Assembly: GCA_041650795.1 (NCBI GenBank)
Contig: JBAZKK010000003.1
Location: 10,640 to 74,639 of the forward strand
Direction: 5' to 3'
DNA from: JBAZKK01 sp041650795
Lineage (GTDB): Bacteria > Omnitrophota > Gorgyraeia > Gygaellales > Profunditerraquicolaceae
DNA length: 64,000 bases
Of this stretch, positions 23,614 through 32,434 are shown piece by piece. Positions within the stretch are counted from its first letter, which is position 1; every line of letters starts with the position of its first letter. The translations under genes were made by a program, and so were the position numbers. The notes under the pieces are model-generated. The model worked only from the letters and a program-made list of their open reading frames with translations. It ran no database searches and had not been told where the DNA came from.

Positions 23614-24009
23614 ATGGCAAACGAAAAATTGGATGAGTTAGTAAAATCCATCGAAGGAATGACGGTGATGGAGCTTTCCGAACTGGTAAAAACCCTGGAG
23701 GATAAGTTCGGGGTGCAGGCTAACATGCCTATGATGGCAATGCCCATGGCAGGGGCAGGAGCCGCAGGGGCAGGAGCCGCAGGGGCAGCGGAAGAAAAAT
23801 CTACCTTTACGGTAGTATTGACAAGTGCCGGTTCGAACAAGATCGCGGTCATCAAAGAGGTCAGGTCTTTTACCAGCCTGGGCTTAAAGGAAGCCAAGGA
23901 CCTGGTTGATGCCGCACCGAAGCCGGTCAAGGAAGGCGCCACCAAGGAAGAAGCCGAAGAGATAAAGAAGAAGCTTGAGGCAGCCGGCGCTACCGTAGAA
24001 TTAAAATAA
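23614..24009 (+). CDS. rplL: 50S ribosomal protein L7/L12
   Basis: 131 residues; the mobile stalk protein that recruits translation GTPases. It has an N-terminal dimerisation domain (residues 1-37), an Ala/Gly/Met-rich hinge (about 38-60), and a C-terminal factor-binding domain from FTVVLTSAGSNKIAVIKEVR to the final AGATVELK. AGGAGGAGAG precedes the ATG. The hinge is encoded by an exact 15-base DNA repeat. No attenuator hairpin is visible in the 25-base gap to rpoB. Confidence 0.97.
   Translation: MANEKLDELVKSIEGMTVMELSELVKTLEDKFGVQANMPMMAMPMAGAGAAGAGAAGAAEEKSTFTVVLTSAGSNKIAVIKEVRSFTSLGLKEAKDLVDAAPKPVKEGATKEEAEEIKKKLEAAGATVELK
23749..23790 (+). repeat. 15-base tandem repeat in the rplL hinge
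   Basis: GCAGGGGCAGGAGCC occurs exactly at 23749-23763 and 23764-23778 and begins a third time at 23779. It encodes an Ala-Gly-Ala-Gly-Ala unit of the flexible hinge, and the repeat keeps the reading frame. Confidence 0.85.
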
Positions 24010-24034
24010 ACCAAAAAAAGGCGACCTGAGACTT

Positions 24035-27000
24035 ATGCTGAAACGTAAAAATTTTGCCAAGTTTAAAGAGGTTTATGAGCTGCCGCATTTTCTGGATGTG
24101 CAGCTTAAATCCTACCAGGAATTCCTGCAGATGTATGCCCCTGCCAAGGAGCGCAAGCCGCAGGGCCTCCAGGAGGTCTTCGAGGATATATTCCCCGTAG
24201 AGGACCAGAACCGTTCGATCCGTCTGGAGTTTATCAGCTATGCGCTGGGCAAACCCAAGTACGATATATCTGAAAGCATCCGGCGTTCCGTTACCTATGC
24301 CGCGCCGCTTAAGGTAAAATTCCGCCTTATTACGCCCAAGGAAACAAAGGAACAGGATGCTTATTTCGGCGATATCCCGCTTATGACCGATACCGGAAGC
24401 TTCATTATTAACGGGGACGAGAGGGGGGTCATCAATCAGCTGCACCGCTCTCCGGGCGTTTCCTTTGAAGAAGAGGTTCATCCTACCGGAAAGAAGATAT
24501 TCTACGGACGCATTATTCCTTACCGCGGGGCATGGCTGGAGTTCAAATACGACCTTAGCGATACCATCCTGGCATATATAGATAAAAGGAGAAACTTCCC
24601 GGCTACCCAGATCTTGAGAATCCTGGGTTTTTCTACCGATGCCGACATCATCTCTGCCTTCGGCGGGGTGGAGTATCCGGAGATCGCCAATACCCTGAAG
24701 AAAGACTATACCAAGAATAAGGAAGAGGCATTCCTGGATTTTTACCGCAAGATGAAACCTACGGAGCCGTTGACCAAAGAGGCTGCCGAAGGCCTTTTTT
24801 ATAGGTTATTCTTTGACCCTAACCGTTACGACCTGGAGAGGGCCGGCCGTTTTATCCTTAATCGTAAACTTGGCATGGACGTATCTTTGGACAAGCGCGT
24901 CCTTGATTCTGCCACCGTTATCAAGGTCATAGAGTACTTGATCCGCCTTAATAAAGGCGAAGGCAAGATAGACGATATCGACCATCTTGGTAACCGCCGC
25001 GTACGCACCATCGGAGAATTGGTGCAGAATCAGGTGCGGATTGGACTATCCCGCATCGAGCGCTCTATCAAGGAACGCTTGAGCATGCTCGGGGACCTCG
25101 ATAATATCAGCGTTCATTACCTGATTAATTCCAAGCTATTGTCCAATCAGGTCCGTGATTTCTTTGCCCGCAGCCAGCTCTCCCAGTTTATGGATCAGGT
25201 TAACCCCCTGGCAGAAATGACGCACAAGCGCAGATTGAGCGCCTTGGGGCCAGGAGGGCTGTCGCGCGAGAGGGCGGGATTTGAAGTCCGCGATATCCAC
25301 TCTTCCCATTACGGCAGGATATGCCCTATTGAAACCCCTGAAGGCCCGAATATCGGATTAATCGCATCGCTGAGCACTTATGCCCAGGTTAACTCGCTGG
25401 GCTTACTGGAGACCCCTTATCGCAAGGCCGAAGAAGGTAAGGTTACCCGCAAGATTGAATACCTCACCGCCGATATCGAAGAGGATAAGGTAATTGCTCA
25501 GGCAAACGTGCCTCTTGACAACGATAATTATTTTTCAGAAAAAGAAGTTTCGTGCCGTTATAAAGGAGATTTCCCCAAGGTTCCCCCCAAACAGGTGGAA
25601 TACATGGATGTCTCACCCAAACAGCTCGTTTCGGTAGCAGCTTCCCTTGTTCCGTTTCTAGAGCATGATGACGCCAACCGCGCCCTGATGGGGGCGAATA
25701 TGCAGCGGCAGGGAGTGCCGTTGATGTTCCCAGAGTCCCCGATCGTAGGCACCATGATGGAGGCTAAGGTCGCCCGAGATTCCGGTACCGTCCTGGTAGC
25801 GGAGGAGTCCGGTAAGGTTACTTACGTGGACGCCTCATCCGTGGCCGTAGGAAAGCATATATATCATCTCAGGAAATTTATCCGCACCAATGCAGACACC
25901 TGCGTGAACCAGCGCCCTATCGTGAAACTGGGCGAACACGTAGAAAAAGGACAGGTTATCGCGGACGGCGCCGCTACCCAGGACGGAGAGCTGGCGTTGG
26001 GCAGAAACCTCCTGGTTGCCTTTATGCCATGGAGGGGGTATAACTTTGAAGACGCCATTCTTGTCAATGAGAAGGTAGCAAAGGAAGACGTTTTTACCTC
26101 TATTCACATCGAGAAGTTCGAAGTAGAGGCCATTGAGACCCGGTTAGGAAACGAAGAGATTACCTCCGACATACCCAATGTCAGCGAAGAGTCCCTGAAG
26201 AACCTGGATGAGTATGGTATTATACGCCTGGGGGCAGAGGTCGGCCCCGGAGACATATTGGTCGGTAAGGTTACCCCTAAAACCGAAACGGAGCTTTCTC
26301 CCGAAGAAAGGTTGCTGCGCGCGATATTCGGCGAAAAGGCCAGCGATGTGCGCGACACCTCGCTGACAGTTCCCCCTGGAGTGGAAGGCATAGTGGTGGA
26401 TGTGCATCTATTCCAGCGCAAGGAGCGCGGCCGCAAAAGCAAGGAAGAAAAAAGTAAGGAATTAGCCAAGATCAAGGAATTAAAGGCCTACTATAAACAA
26501 GAGATAGATTTTCTGCAGAATGAGAGAGTCGCCCGCCTTTCACAGCTTTTGGGAGTGGATAAAAAGAAGGTAGAGAAACTTGATTTCAGCGATAACGAAG
26601 AGGCCAAGATTCTGGTTGCGTCTTTTGACGAGCAGATGCAGGAGCTCTTGACAGAGCAGGACCAGGAGATTGAAAAAGTCAAGCGCGGCGATGAATTGCC
26701 TCCCGGGGTACTTAAGAGGGTAGTGGTATATATCGCTACCAAACGCAGGCTTTCCGAGGGTGATAAGCTTGCCGGCAGGCACGGCAATAAAGGCGTAGTG
26801 GCACGCATCCTGCCCGAGCAGGATATGCCGTTTTTGCCTGATGGCACGCCGGTAGATATAGTGCTCAACCCTTTAGGCGTTCCTTCGCGTATGAATGTCG
26901 GACAGATCCTGGAGACACACCTGGGCTGGGCGGCTAAGGTCATGGGTATTAAGGTAGGGACTCCGGTTTTTGACGGCGCGACAGAAACAGAGATTAAGGA

Positions 27001-27451
27001 AATGCTCAAGAAAGCCGGGCTTCCGGAAGACGGCAAGATTACGGTTTACGACGGCTATACCGGAGAGCAGTTTGACCAGAAGGTAACAGTGGGCTACATC
27101 TATATAATGAAGCTGATACACCTGGTTGACGAAAAGATACATGCCCGTTCCATCGGGCCATATTCCCTGGTTACGCAGCAACCCCTGGGAGGAAAAGCGC
27201 AGTTCGGAGGACAGAGGTTGGGTGAGATGGAGGTTTGGGCTCTGGAGGCATATGGCGCTGCATTTACCCTGCAGGAGATGCTTACGGTCAAGAGCGATGA
27301 TGTTGCCGGCAGGACCCGTATCTATGAAGCGATTGTAAAGGGGGAGCAGCGTCTTACGCACGGGGTTCCGGAATCGTTCAACGTCTTGGTAAAGGAACTC
27401 CGGGGTTTGTGCCTTGATATTTCCCTTGAGAAAACTAAAGGTAAAAAATAA
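24035..27451 (+). CDS. rpoB: DNA-directed RNA polymerase subunit beta
   Basis: 1,138 residues, close to the compact form of the subunit. It includes the rifampicin-pocket region SQFMDQVNPLAEMTHKRRLS, GPGGLSRERAGFEVRDIH, YGRICPIETPEGPNIGLI, GRNLLVAFMPWRGYNFEDAI, GDKLAGRHGNKGVVA and the C-terminal MEVWALEAYGAAFTLQEML. The rifampicin-site residues look like those of sensitive bacteria. Its stop TAA shares one base with the rpoC ATG (TAATG), so the two largest subunits are made in a coupled way. Confidence 0.98.
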   Translation: MLKRKNFAKFKEVYELPHFLDVQLKSYQEFLQMYAPAKERKPQGLQEVFEDIFPVEDQNRSIRLEFISYALGKPKYDISESIRRSVTYAAPLKVKFRLITPKETKEQDAYFGDIPLMTDTGSFIINGDERGVINQLHRSPGVSFEEEVHPTGKKIFYGRIIPYRGAWLEFKYDLSDTILAYIDKRRNFPATQILRILGFSTDADIISAFGGVEYPEIANTLKKDYTKNKEEAFLDFYRKMKPTEPLTKEAAEGLFYRLFFDPNRYDLERAGRFILNRKLGMDVSLDKRVLDSATVIKVIEYLIRLNKGEGKIDDIDHLGNRRVRTIGELVQNQVRIGLSRIERSIKERLSMLGDLDNISVHYLINSKLLSNQVRDFFARSQLSQFMDQVNPLAEMTHKRRLSALGPGGLSRERAGFEVRDIHSSHYGRICPIETPEGPNIGLIASLSTYAQVNSLGLLETPYRKAEEGKVTRKIEYLTADIEEDKVIAQANVPLDNDNYFSEKEVSCRYKGDFPKVPPKQVEYMDVSPKQLVSVAASLVPFLEHDDANRALMGANMQRQGVPLMFPESPIVGTMMEAKVARDSGTVLVAEESGKVTYVDASSVAVGKHIYHLRKFIRTNADTCVNQRPIVKLGEHVEKGQVIADGAATQDGELALGRNLLVAFMPWRGYNFEDAILVNEKVAKEDVFTSIHIEKFEVEAIETRLGNEEITSDIPNVSEESLKNLDEYGIIRLGAEVGPGDILVGKVTPKTETELSPEERLLRAIFGEKASDVRDTSLTVPPGVEGIVVDVHLFQRKERGRKSKEEKSKELAKIKELKAYYKQEIDFLQNERVARLSQLLGVDKKKVEKLDFSDNEEAKILVASFDEQMQELLTEQDQEIEKVKRGDELPPGVLKRVVVYIATKRRLSEGDKLAGRHGNKGVVARILPEQDMPFLPDGTPVDIVLNPLGVPSRMNVGQILETHLGWAAKVMGIKVGTPVFDGATETEIKEMLKKAGLPEDGKITVYDGYTGEQFDQKVTVGYIYIMKLIHLVDEKIHARSIGPYSLVTQQPLGGKAQFGGQRLGEMEVWALEAYGAAFTLQEMLTVKSDDVAGRTRIYEAIVKGEQRLTHGVPESFNVLVKELRGLCLDISLEKTKGKK

Positions 27452-30400
27452 TGGAAGAACTTACGCAGTTTGACAGCATAGCTATCAAGATAGCCTCTCC
27501 CGAAACCATACGCTCCTGGTCTAAGGGCGAAGTCAAGAAGGCGGAGACCATCAACTACCGCACCTTAAAGCCGGAAAAGGACGGCCTTTTCTGCGAAAAG
27601 ATTTTCGGGCCGGTCCGCGACTGGGAATGCAACTGCGGTAAATACAAGGGGATTAAATTCAAAGGCATTACCTGCGACCGCTGCGGGGTTACCGTGGAGC
27701 ATTCTTCCGTCAGAAGGGAACGCATGGGGCATATTGACCTGGCGGCCCCCGTTACGCACATCTGGTTTTTTAAGACTGTCCCCAGCAAGCTTTCCGCTCT
27801 CCTCAATATGAGCCTCAGGGATCTAGAGAAGGTTATTTATTACGAAGAGTATGTGGTAATTGACCCCGGTAACACGCCGCTTAAGAAAAAAGAGCTTCTT
27901 ACAGAGGATAAATACCAAGAGGCGCTTCGTAATTACGGCTCTAATTTTAAAGCCAAGATAGGGGCTGAGGCGGTGCGGGACCTCCTAAGGGAGATAGACC
28001 TCGAGGATTACTGCCGCAAGCTTCATCGCGAGCTGGCTAAATCCAAAGAAATACTCAATAACCGCAAGATACTTAAGTCTCTTAAGATTGCGGAGGATTT
28101 CAAGAAATCAGGGAATAAGCCCGAGTGGATAATCATGGAGGTCCTTCCGGTTATCCCCCCGGACTTGAGGCCCCTCGTTCCCCTGGAGGGCGGAAGGTTC
28201 GCTTCCTCTGACCTTAATGATTTATACCGCAGGGTTATCAACCGTAACAACCGTTTAAAAAAGCTGATTGAACTGAATGCGCCTGAGATTATAGTGCGCA
28301 ATGAAAAACGCATGTTGCAGGAAGCGGTAGATGCGCTTCTTGATAACGGCAGGCACGGCAAACCGGTAATGGGGGGCAGCCAGCGGCCGCTAAAATCACT
28401 TTCGGACATGCTCAAAGGCAAACAGGGAAGGTTCAGGCAGAATCTTCTTGGTAAGCGCGTAGATTATTCCGGACGTTCCGTAATAGTCGTAGGCCCCGAG
28501 CTTAAGCTCAACGAGTGCGGGCTGCCGAAGCAGATGGCCCTGGAATTATTCGAGCCGTTCATCATCAAGAAATTGAGGGAAAAAGGGTTCGTGCACACTA
28601 TCAAAGGCGCGCGCCGCATGGTGGAGCACGGCAAGATCGAGGTTTGGGATATACTGGATGAGGTGATCAAAGACCACCCCGTGCTTTTGAACCGCGCCCC
28701 AACCCTGCACCGCCTTAGCATCCAGGCATTCCAACCGGTTTTAATCGAAGGCCGCTCCATCAAAATTCACCCCCTGGTATGCACCGCTTTTAACGCTGAT
28801 TTTGACGGAGACCAGATGGCGGTACACGTGCCGTTATCTTTGGAGTCGCAGTTGGAAGCCAAAATCCTGATGCTTTCCGTCAATAATGTTTTTTCTCCTG
28901 CAGACGGCAGGCCTATCCTTAACCCTACCCAGGACATAATCCTGGGGACAGCATACCTGACCAAGGAAAAAACCGGATGCCGCGGAGAAGGCAGGATATT
29001 CGCCAGTCCCGATGAGGTGCTGGTTGCCTACGGAGACCGCGAGGTAGAGCTGCACGCCAAGATTAAGGTCCGCATAGACAACACCTTCGAGTTGGAAGAG
29101 GGTAAGTTCGTTAACGAAAGAAAGATTATCGATACAACTGTCGGCCGCATAGTATTGAACCAGGCCCTTCCGACAGGGTTCGGGTTCGTGAATAAAGAAG
29201 TTAACAAGAAGAATATGGGCATCATCGTAACCGAATGCTACAATCGTTTCGGCCACCAACGTACCATTCAACTGCTTGACGATATGAAGAGGCTGGGATT
29301 TGAATACGCCACCCTGGGCGGCATCTCTATCGGCATAGACGATATGACTATACCACAGGCCAAGGAAGAGGTCTTGAAGGAAGCCAAGCAGGAGATAGCC
29401 AAGGTAGAAGACCAGTACCGCAAAGGCATCATTACGGACAGGGAGCGCTACAATAAGGTTATCGACGTATGGACCCACGCTACCGACCGCGTTTCCGACC
29501 TTCTCTTTAAAGAGATGCCCCCGTTCAATCCTATATTCATGATGGCGGATTCCGGGGCGAGGGGGTCAAGGTTGCAGGTTAGGCAGCTTGCCGGTATGCG
29601 CGGTCTGATGGCCAAGCCTTCCGGAGAGATTATCGAGAGCCCTATTACCGCAAATTTCCGCGAGGGGCTGACGGTGCTGGAATACTTCATTTCCACCCAT
29701 GGCGCACGCAAGGGTCTGGCGGACACTGCGCTTAAGACCGCGGACGCCGGCTACCTTACCCGCAGGCTGGTTGACGTTGCCCAGGAGGTTATTGTTACTG
29801 AGGAAGACTGCGGCACGCTAAACGGCATTACGGTTTCCGCCATTATTGAGGGCGATGAAGTGGTGGTAAGCCTAAAGGACCGCATCGTCGGAAGAGTGGC
29901 CCTCGATAATATCGTAGATATCATAAGTGATGAGGTGATTGTAGAGCAGGGTTCCGAGATTACCGAGGAAAAGGCGGATATGATTGAGAGACTCGGCATT
30001 GAAAAAATCCGCATCCGCAGCGCCCTTACCTGCGAGTCGGAGAGAGGGGTATGCACCAAGTGTTACGGCAGGAACCTGGCAACCGGCAGGCTTGTAGAGA
30101 CGGGAGAGGCAGTGGGCGTTATTGCAGCCCAAAGCATCGGCGAACCCGGCACCCAGCTGACGATGAGAACCTTCCATATCGGAGGCACTGCTTCCAGAAT
30201 CGTTGCACAATCGTTTTTAAAATCTAAAAATAAAGGCGTCGTTAAATATCACAGCTTAAGGACCGTGCCCAAGAATAAGGAGTTTATTGTCCTTAACCGC
30301 AACGGTTCCATCAGCATTAACGATAAGCAGGGAAGAGAGTTGGAACGTTACCCCGTGCCTCAGGGCGCATTTATCAATATTGCCGACGGGGACGAGGTTG

Positions 30401-31500
30401 CCAAAGGCGTCTCATACGTACGCTGGGACCCCTATACCTTCCCCATCCTTACCGAGGTCGGCGGACAGGTTAAGTACGAGGACCTAGTTGATGACGTGAC
30501 CGTCAAGGAAGAGCTCAACCCGGTTACTAAGATTACCGAGCGCGTGATTGTGGAGCATAAGCAGGAATATCATCCGCAGATTATCGTTCTTAACGAGAAG
30601 AAAGAGGTTATGGGGATATACCCTCTTGCCATCGGTTCTCATATCCTGGTGAAAGACGGCCAGAAGGTTGAAGGCGGAGATCTCCTGGCCAAGATACCGA
30701 GGGTGGTAGTTAAGACCAGGGATATCACCGGCGGTCTTCCCAGGGTTGCCGAGTTATTCGAGGCGCGCCGTCCAAAGGACCCCGCGGTTATCAGCGAGAT
30801 AGACGGTTTTGTAGAATTCGGCGAAAGTAAAAAAGGGCAACGCATCATCATCGTGCGTTCTGCCACGGGGATGCAGAAGGAATACCTTATCCCGCACGGC
30901 AAGCACCCCAATGTTTATAAAGGCGACAGGGTGGAGGCCGGACAGCAGCTTACCGACGGCCCGATTGTTCTGCAGGATATCCTAAGGGTATGCGGCGATA
31001 AGGTCCTGCAGGAATACCTTGTTAACGAGGTCCAGGAGGTCTATCGCCTGCAGGGCGTGCATATCAACGATAAGCACATTGAGTTAATAATCAGGCAGAT
31101 GCTTAAAAAAGTAAAGATTGAGGATCCCGGCGATACCAGTTTTCTCGCTTCCGAGCACGTTGACAAATGGACATTCCAGAAGGAGAACAGCCGGGTGATT
31201 AAGAAAGGCGGCAAGCCCGCAGTGGCAACCCCGTTATTACTTGGTATTACCAAGGCGTCTTTGACTACCGAAAGTTTTATTTCTGCCGCCAGCTTCCAGG
31301 AGACTACCCGCGTTCTTACCGACGCCGCAGCAGCCGGCAAGAGCGATGAATTGTTCGGGTTAAAGGAAAACGTTATCGTAGGCCATCTTATCCCGGCAGG
31401 CACGGGTTTTCATACGCACCGCGAGATTGAAATAGTAAAGAGCGCCGAAGAGGCTGCGCCTGAGGCCCAAGAGGCCGCGCAGGAAAAGGTAAAGGCTTAA
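27451..31500 (+). CDS. rpoC: DNA-directed RNA polymerase subunit beta'
   Basis: 1,349 residues. The N-terminal zinc site is CNCGKYKGIKFKGITCDRCG. The catalytic Mg site is NADFDGDQMAVHVPLS. The trigger-loop region follows STHGARKGLADTALKTADAGYLTRRLVD, and the second zinc site is CESERGVCTKCYG. The C terminus is GLKENVIVGHLIPAGTG followed by an Ala/Glu-rich tail. It has all usual parts of a bacterial beta' subunit, with no large lineage insertion obvious. rpsL follows 6 bases later, with no terminator between. Confidence 0.98.
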   Translation: MEELTQFDSIAIKIASPETIRSWSKGEVKKAETINYRTLKPEKDGLFCEKIFGPVRDWECNCGKYKGIKFKGITCDRCGVTVEHSSVRRERMGHIDLAAPVTHIWFFKTVPSKLSALLNMSLRDLEKVIYYEEYVVIDPGNTPLKKKELLTEDKYQEALRNYGSNFKAKIGAEAVRDLLREIDLEDYCRKLHRELAKSKEILNNRKILKSLKIAEDFKKSGNKPEWIIMEVLPVIPPDLRPLVPLEGGRFASSDLNDLYRRVINRNNRLKKLIELNAPEIIVRNEKRMLQEAVDALLDNGRHGKPVMGGSQRPLKSLSDMLKGKQGRFRQNLLGKRVDYSGRSVIVVGPELKLNECGLPKQMALELFEPFIIKKLREKGFVHTIKGARRMVEHGKIEVWDILDEVIKDHPVLLNRAPTLHRLSIQAFQPVLIEGRSIKIHPLVCTAFNADFDGDQMAVHVPLSLESQLEAKILMLSVNNVFSPADGRPILNPTQDIILGTAYLTKEKTGCRGEGRIFASPDEVLVAYGDREVELHAKIKVRIDNTFELEEGKFVNERKIIDTTVGRIVLNQALPTGFGFVNKEVNKKNMGIIVTECYNRFGHQRTIQLLDDMKRLGFEYATLGGISIGIDDMTIPQAKEEVLKEAKQEIAKVEDQYRKGIITDRERYNKVIDVWTHATDRVSDLLFKEMPPFNPIFMMADSGARGSRLQVRQLAGMRGLMAKPSGEIIESPITANFREGLTVLEYFISTHGARKGLADTALKTADAGYLTRRLVDVAQEVIVTEEDCGTLNGITVSAIIEGDEVVVSLKDRIVGRVALDNIVDIISDEVIVEQGSEITEEKADMIERLGIEKIRIRSALTCESERGVCTKCYGRNLATGRLVETGEAVGVIAAQSIGEPGTQLTMRTFHIGGTASRIVAQSFLKSKNKGVVKYHSLRTVPKNKEFIVLNRNGSISINDKQGRELERYPVPQGAFINIADGDEVAKGVSYVRWDPYTFPILTEVGGQVKYEDLVDDVTVKEELNPVTKITERVIVEHKQEYHPQIIVLNEKKEVMGIYPLAIGSHILVKDGQKVEGGDLLAKIPRVVVKTRDITGGLPRVAELFEARRPKDPAVISEIDGFVEFGESKKGQRIIIVRSATGMQKEYLIPHGKHPNVYKGDRVEAGQQLTDGPIVLQDILRVCGDKVLQEYLVNEVQEVYRLQGVHINDKHIELIIRQMLKKVKIEDPGDTSFLASEHVDKWTFQKENSRVIKKGGKPAVATPLLLGITKASLTTESFISAASFQETTRVLTDAAAAGKSDELFGLKENVIVGHLIPAGTGFHTHREIEIVKSAEEAAPEAQEAAQEKVKA

Positions 31501-31506
31501 AAACAT

Positions 31507-31884
31507 ATGCCGACAATTTCACAGCTTATAAAATCAGGCAGGAGCTTAAAGAAGAAAAAGACCAAGTCGCCCGCATTAAAGGCCTGTCCCCAGAGACGAG
31601 GGGTATGCCTGCAGGTGCGTACCATGACCCCAAAAAAACCGAATTCCGCTCTCAGGAAAATCGCCAGGGTCAGGCTTACTACCGGAATCGAGGTAACCTC
31701 CTATATACCTGGCGAAGGCCACAATCTTCAGGAGCACTCGATTGTCCTGGTAAGGGGCGGGCGCGTCAAGGATTTGCCTGGCGTACGTTACCATATCGTA
31801 AGAGGCACGCTTGACACTGCCGGGGTTAATCAGCGCAAAAAATCGCGTTCGAAATACGGGGCCAAGAGGCCAAAACAGCAGTAG
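31507..31884 (+). CDS. rpsL: 30S ribosomal protein S12
   Basis: 125 residues; decoding-centre protein. It contains CPQRRGVCLQVRTMTPKKPNSALRKIA (with the Lys of the streptomycin site in TPKKPNSALRK), PGEGHNLQEHS and KDLPGVRYHIVRG. Both classic resistance positions carry the sensitive-type Lys. It starts the str block directly behind rpoC. Confidence 0.97.
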   Translation: MPTISQLIKSGRSLKKKKTKSPALKACPQRRGVCLQVRTMTPKKPNSALRKIARVRLTTGIEVTSYIPGEGHNLQEHSIVLVRGGRVKDLPGVRYHIVRGTLDTAGVNQRKKSRSKYGAKRPKQQ

Positions 31885-31900
31885 GAGCTTATAATAAGCC

Positions 31901-32371
31901 ATGAGAAGAAGAAGGGCACCGGCAAGAGAGATCCTAGCAGATCCGAAATTTAACAGCAAGATAGTCTCCAAGTTCGTCAACATGGTGATGGTAAAAGGGA
32001 AAAAACCTCTTGCCGAGAAGATTGTTTACGGTGCATTTGAGATCGTTAAGAAAAAGCTCAATGAGCCGGATGCCATCAAGGTTTTTAATAAGGCCTTGGA
32101 TAACGTGCGCCCGCGCTTGGAGGTGAAACCCCGCAGGGTAGGAGGCGCTACCTACCAGGTGCCCATAGAGGTTAGGCAGGAGCGCGGGGTTTCCATTGCC
32201 TTGCGATGGATACGTGATTTTGCAAAAGGCAAAAAAGGCCGTCCCATGAAAGAGAAGCTGGCTGACGAGATCATTGATGCCTACAAGGGTGAGGGGGCGG
32301 CGATTAAAAAGAGGGACGATACCCATAAGATGGCCGAGTCCAACAAGGCCTTTGCGCATTTTAGATGGTGA
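31901..32371 (+). CDS. rpsG: 30S ribosomal protein S7
   Basis: 156 residues; organises the head of the small subunit. It has MRRRRAPAREILADPKFNSK, KKPLAEKIVYGAFE, LEVKPRRVGGATYQVPIEV and the end MAESNKAFAHFRW. The length is normal. It is in str order between rpsL and fusA. Confidence 0.97.
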   Translation: MRRRRAPAREILADPKFNSKIVSKFVNMVMVKGKKPLAEKIVYGAFEIVKKKLNEPDAIKVFNKALDNVRPRLEVKPRRVGGATYQVPIEVRQERGVSIALRWIRDFAKGKKGRPMKEKLADEIIDAYKGEGAAIKKRDDTHKMAESNKAFAHFRW

Positions 32372-32434
32372 TAGGGCTATGAATGCCTAACGGCTGACAT
32401 GAGAATATCGTCGCTTATAGAAGAACCGGGAAGA

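Noticed and set aside
29448..29726. Minus-strand open frames inside rpoC and other ribosomal genes
   Set aside because: Many such frames occur opposite conserved genes; none has motifs, ribosome sites or independent context.
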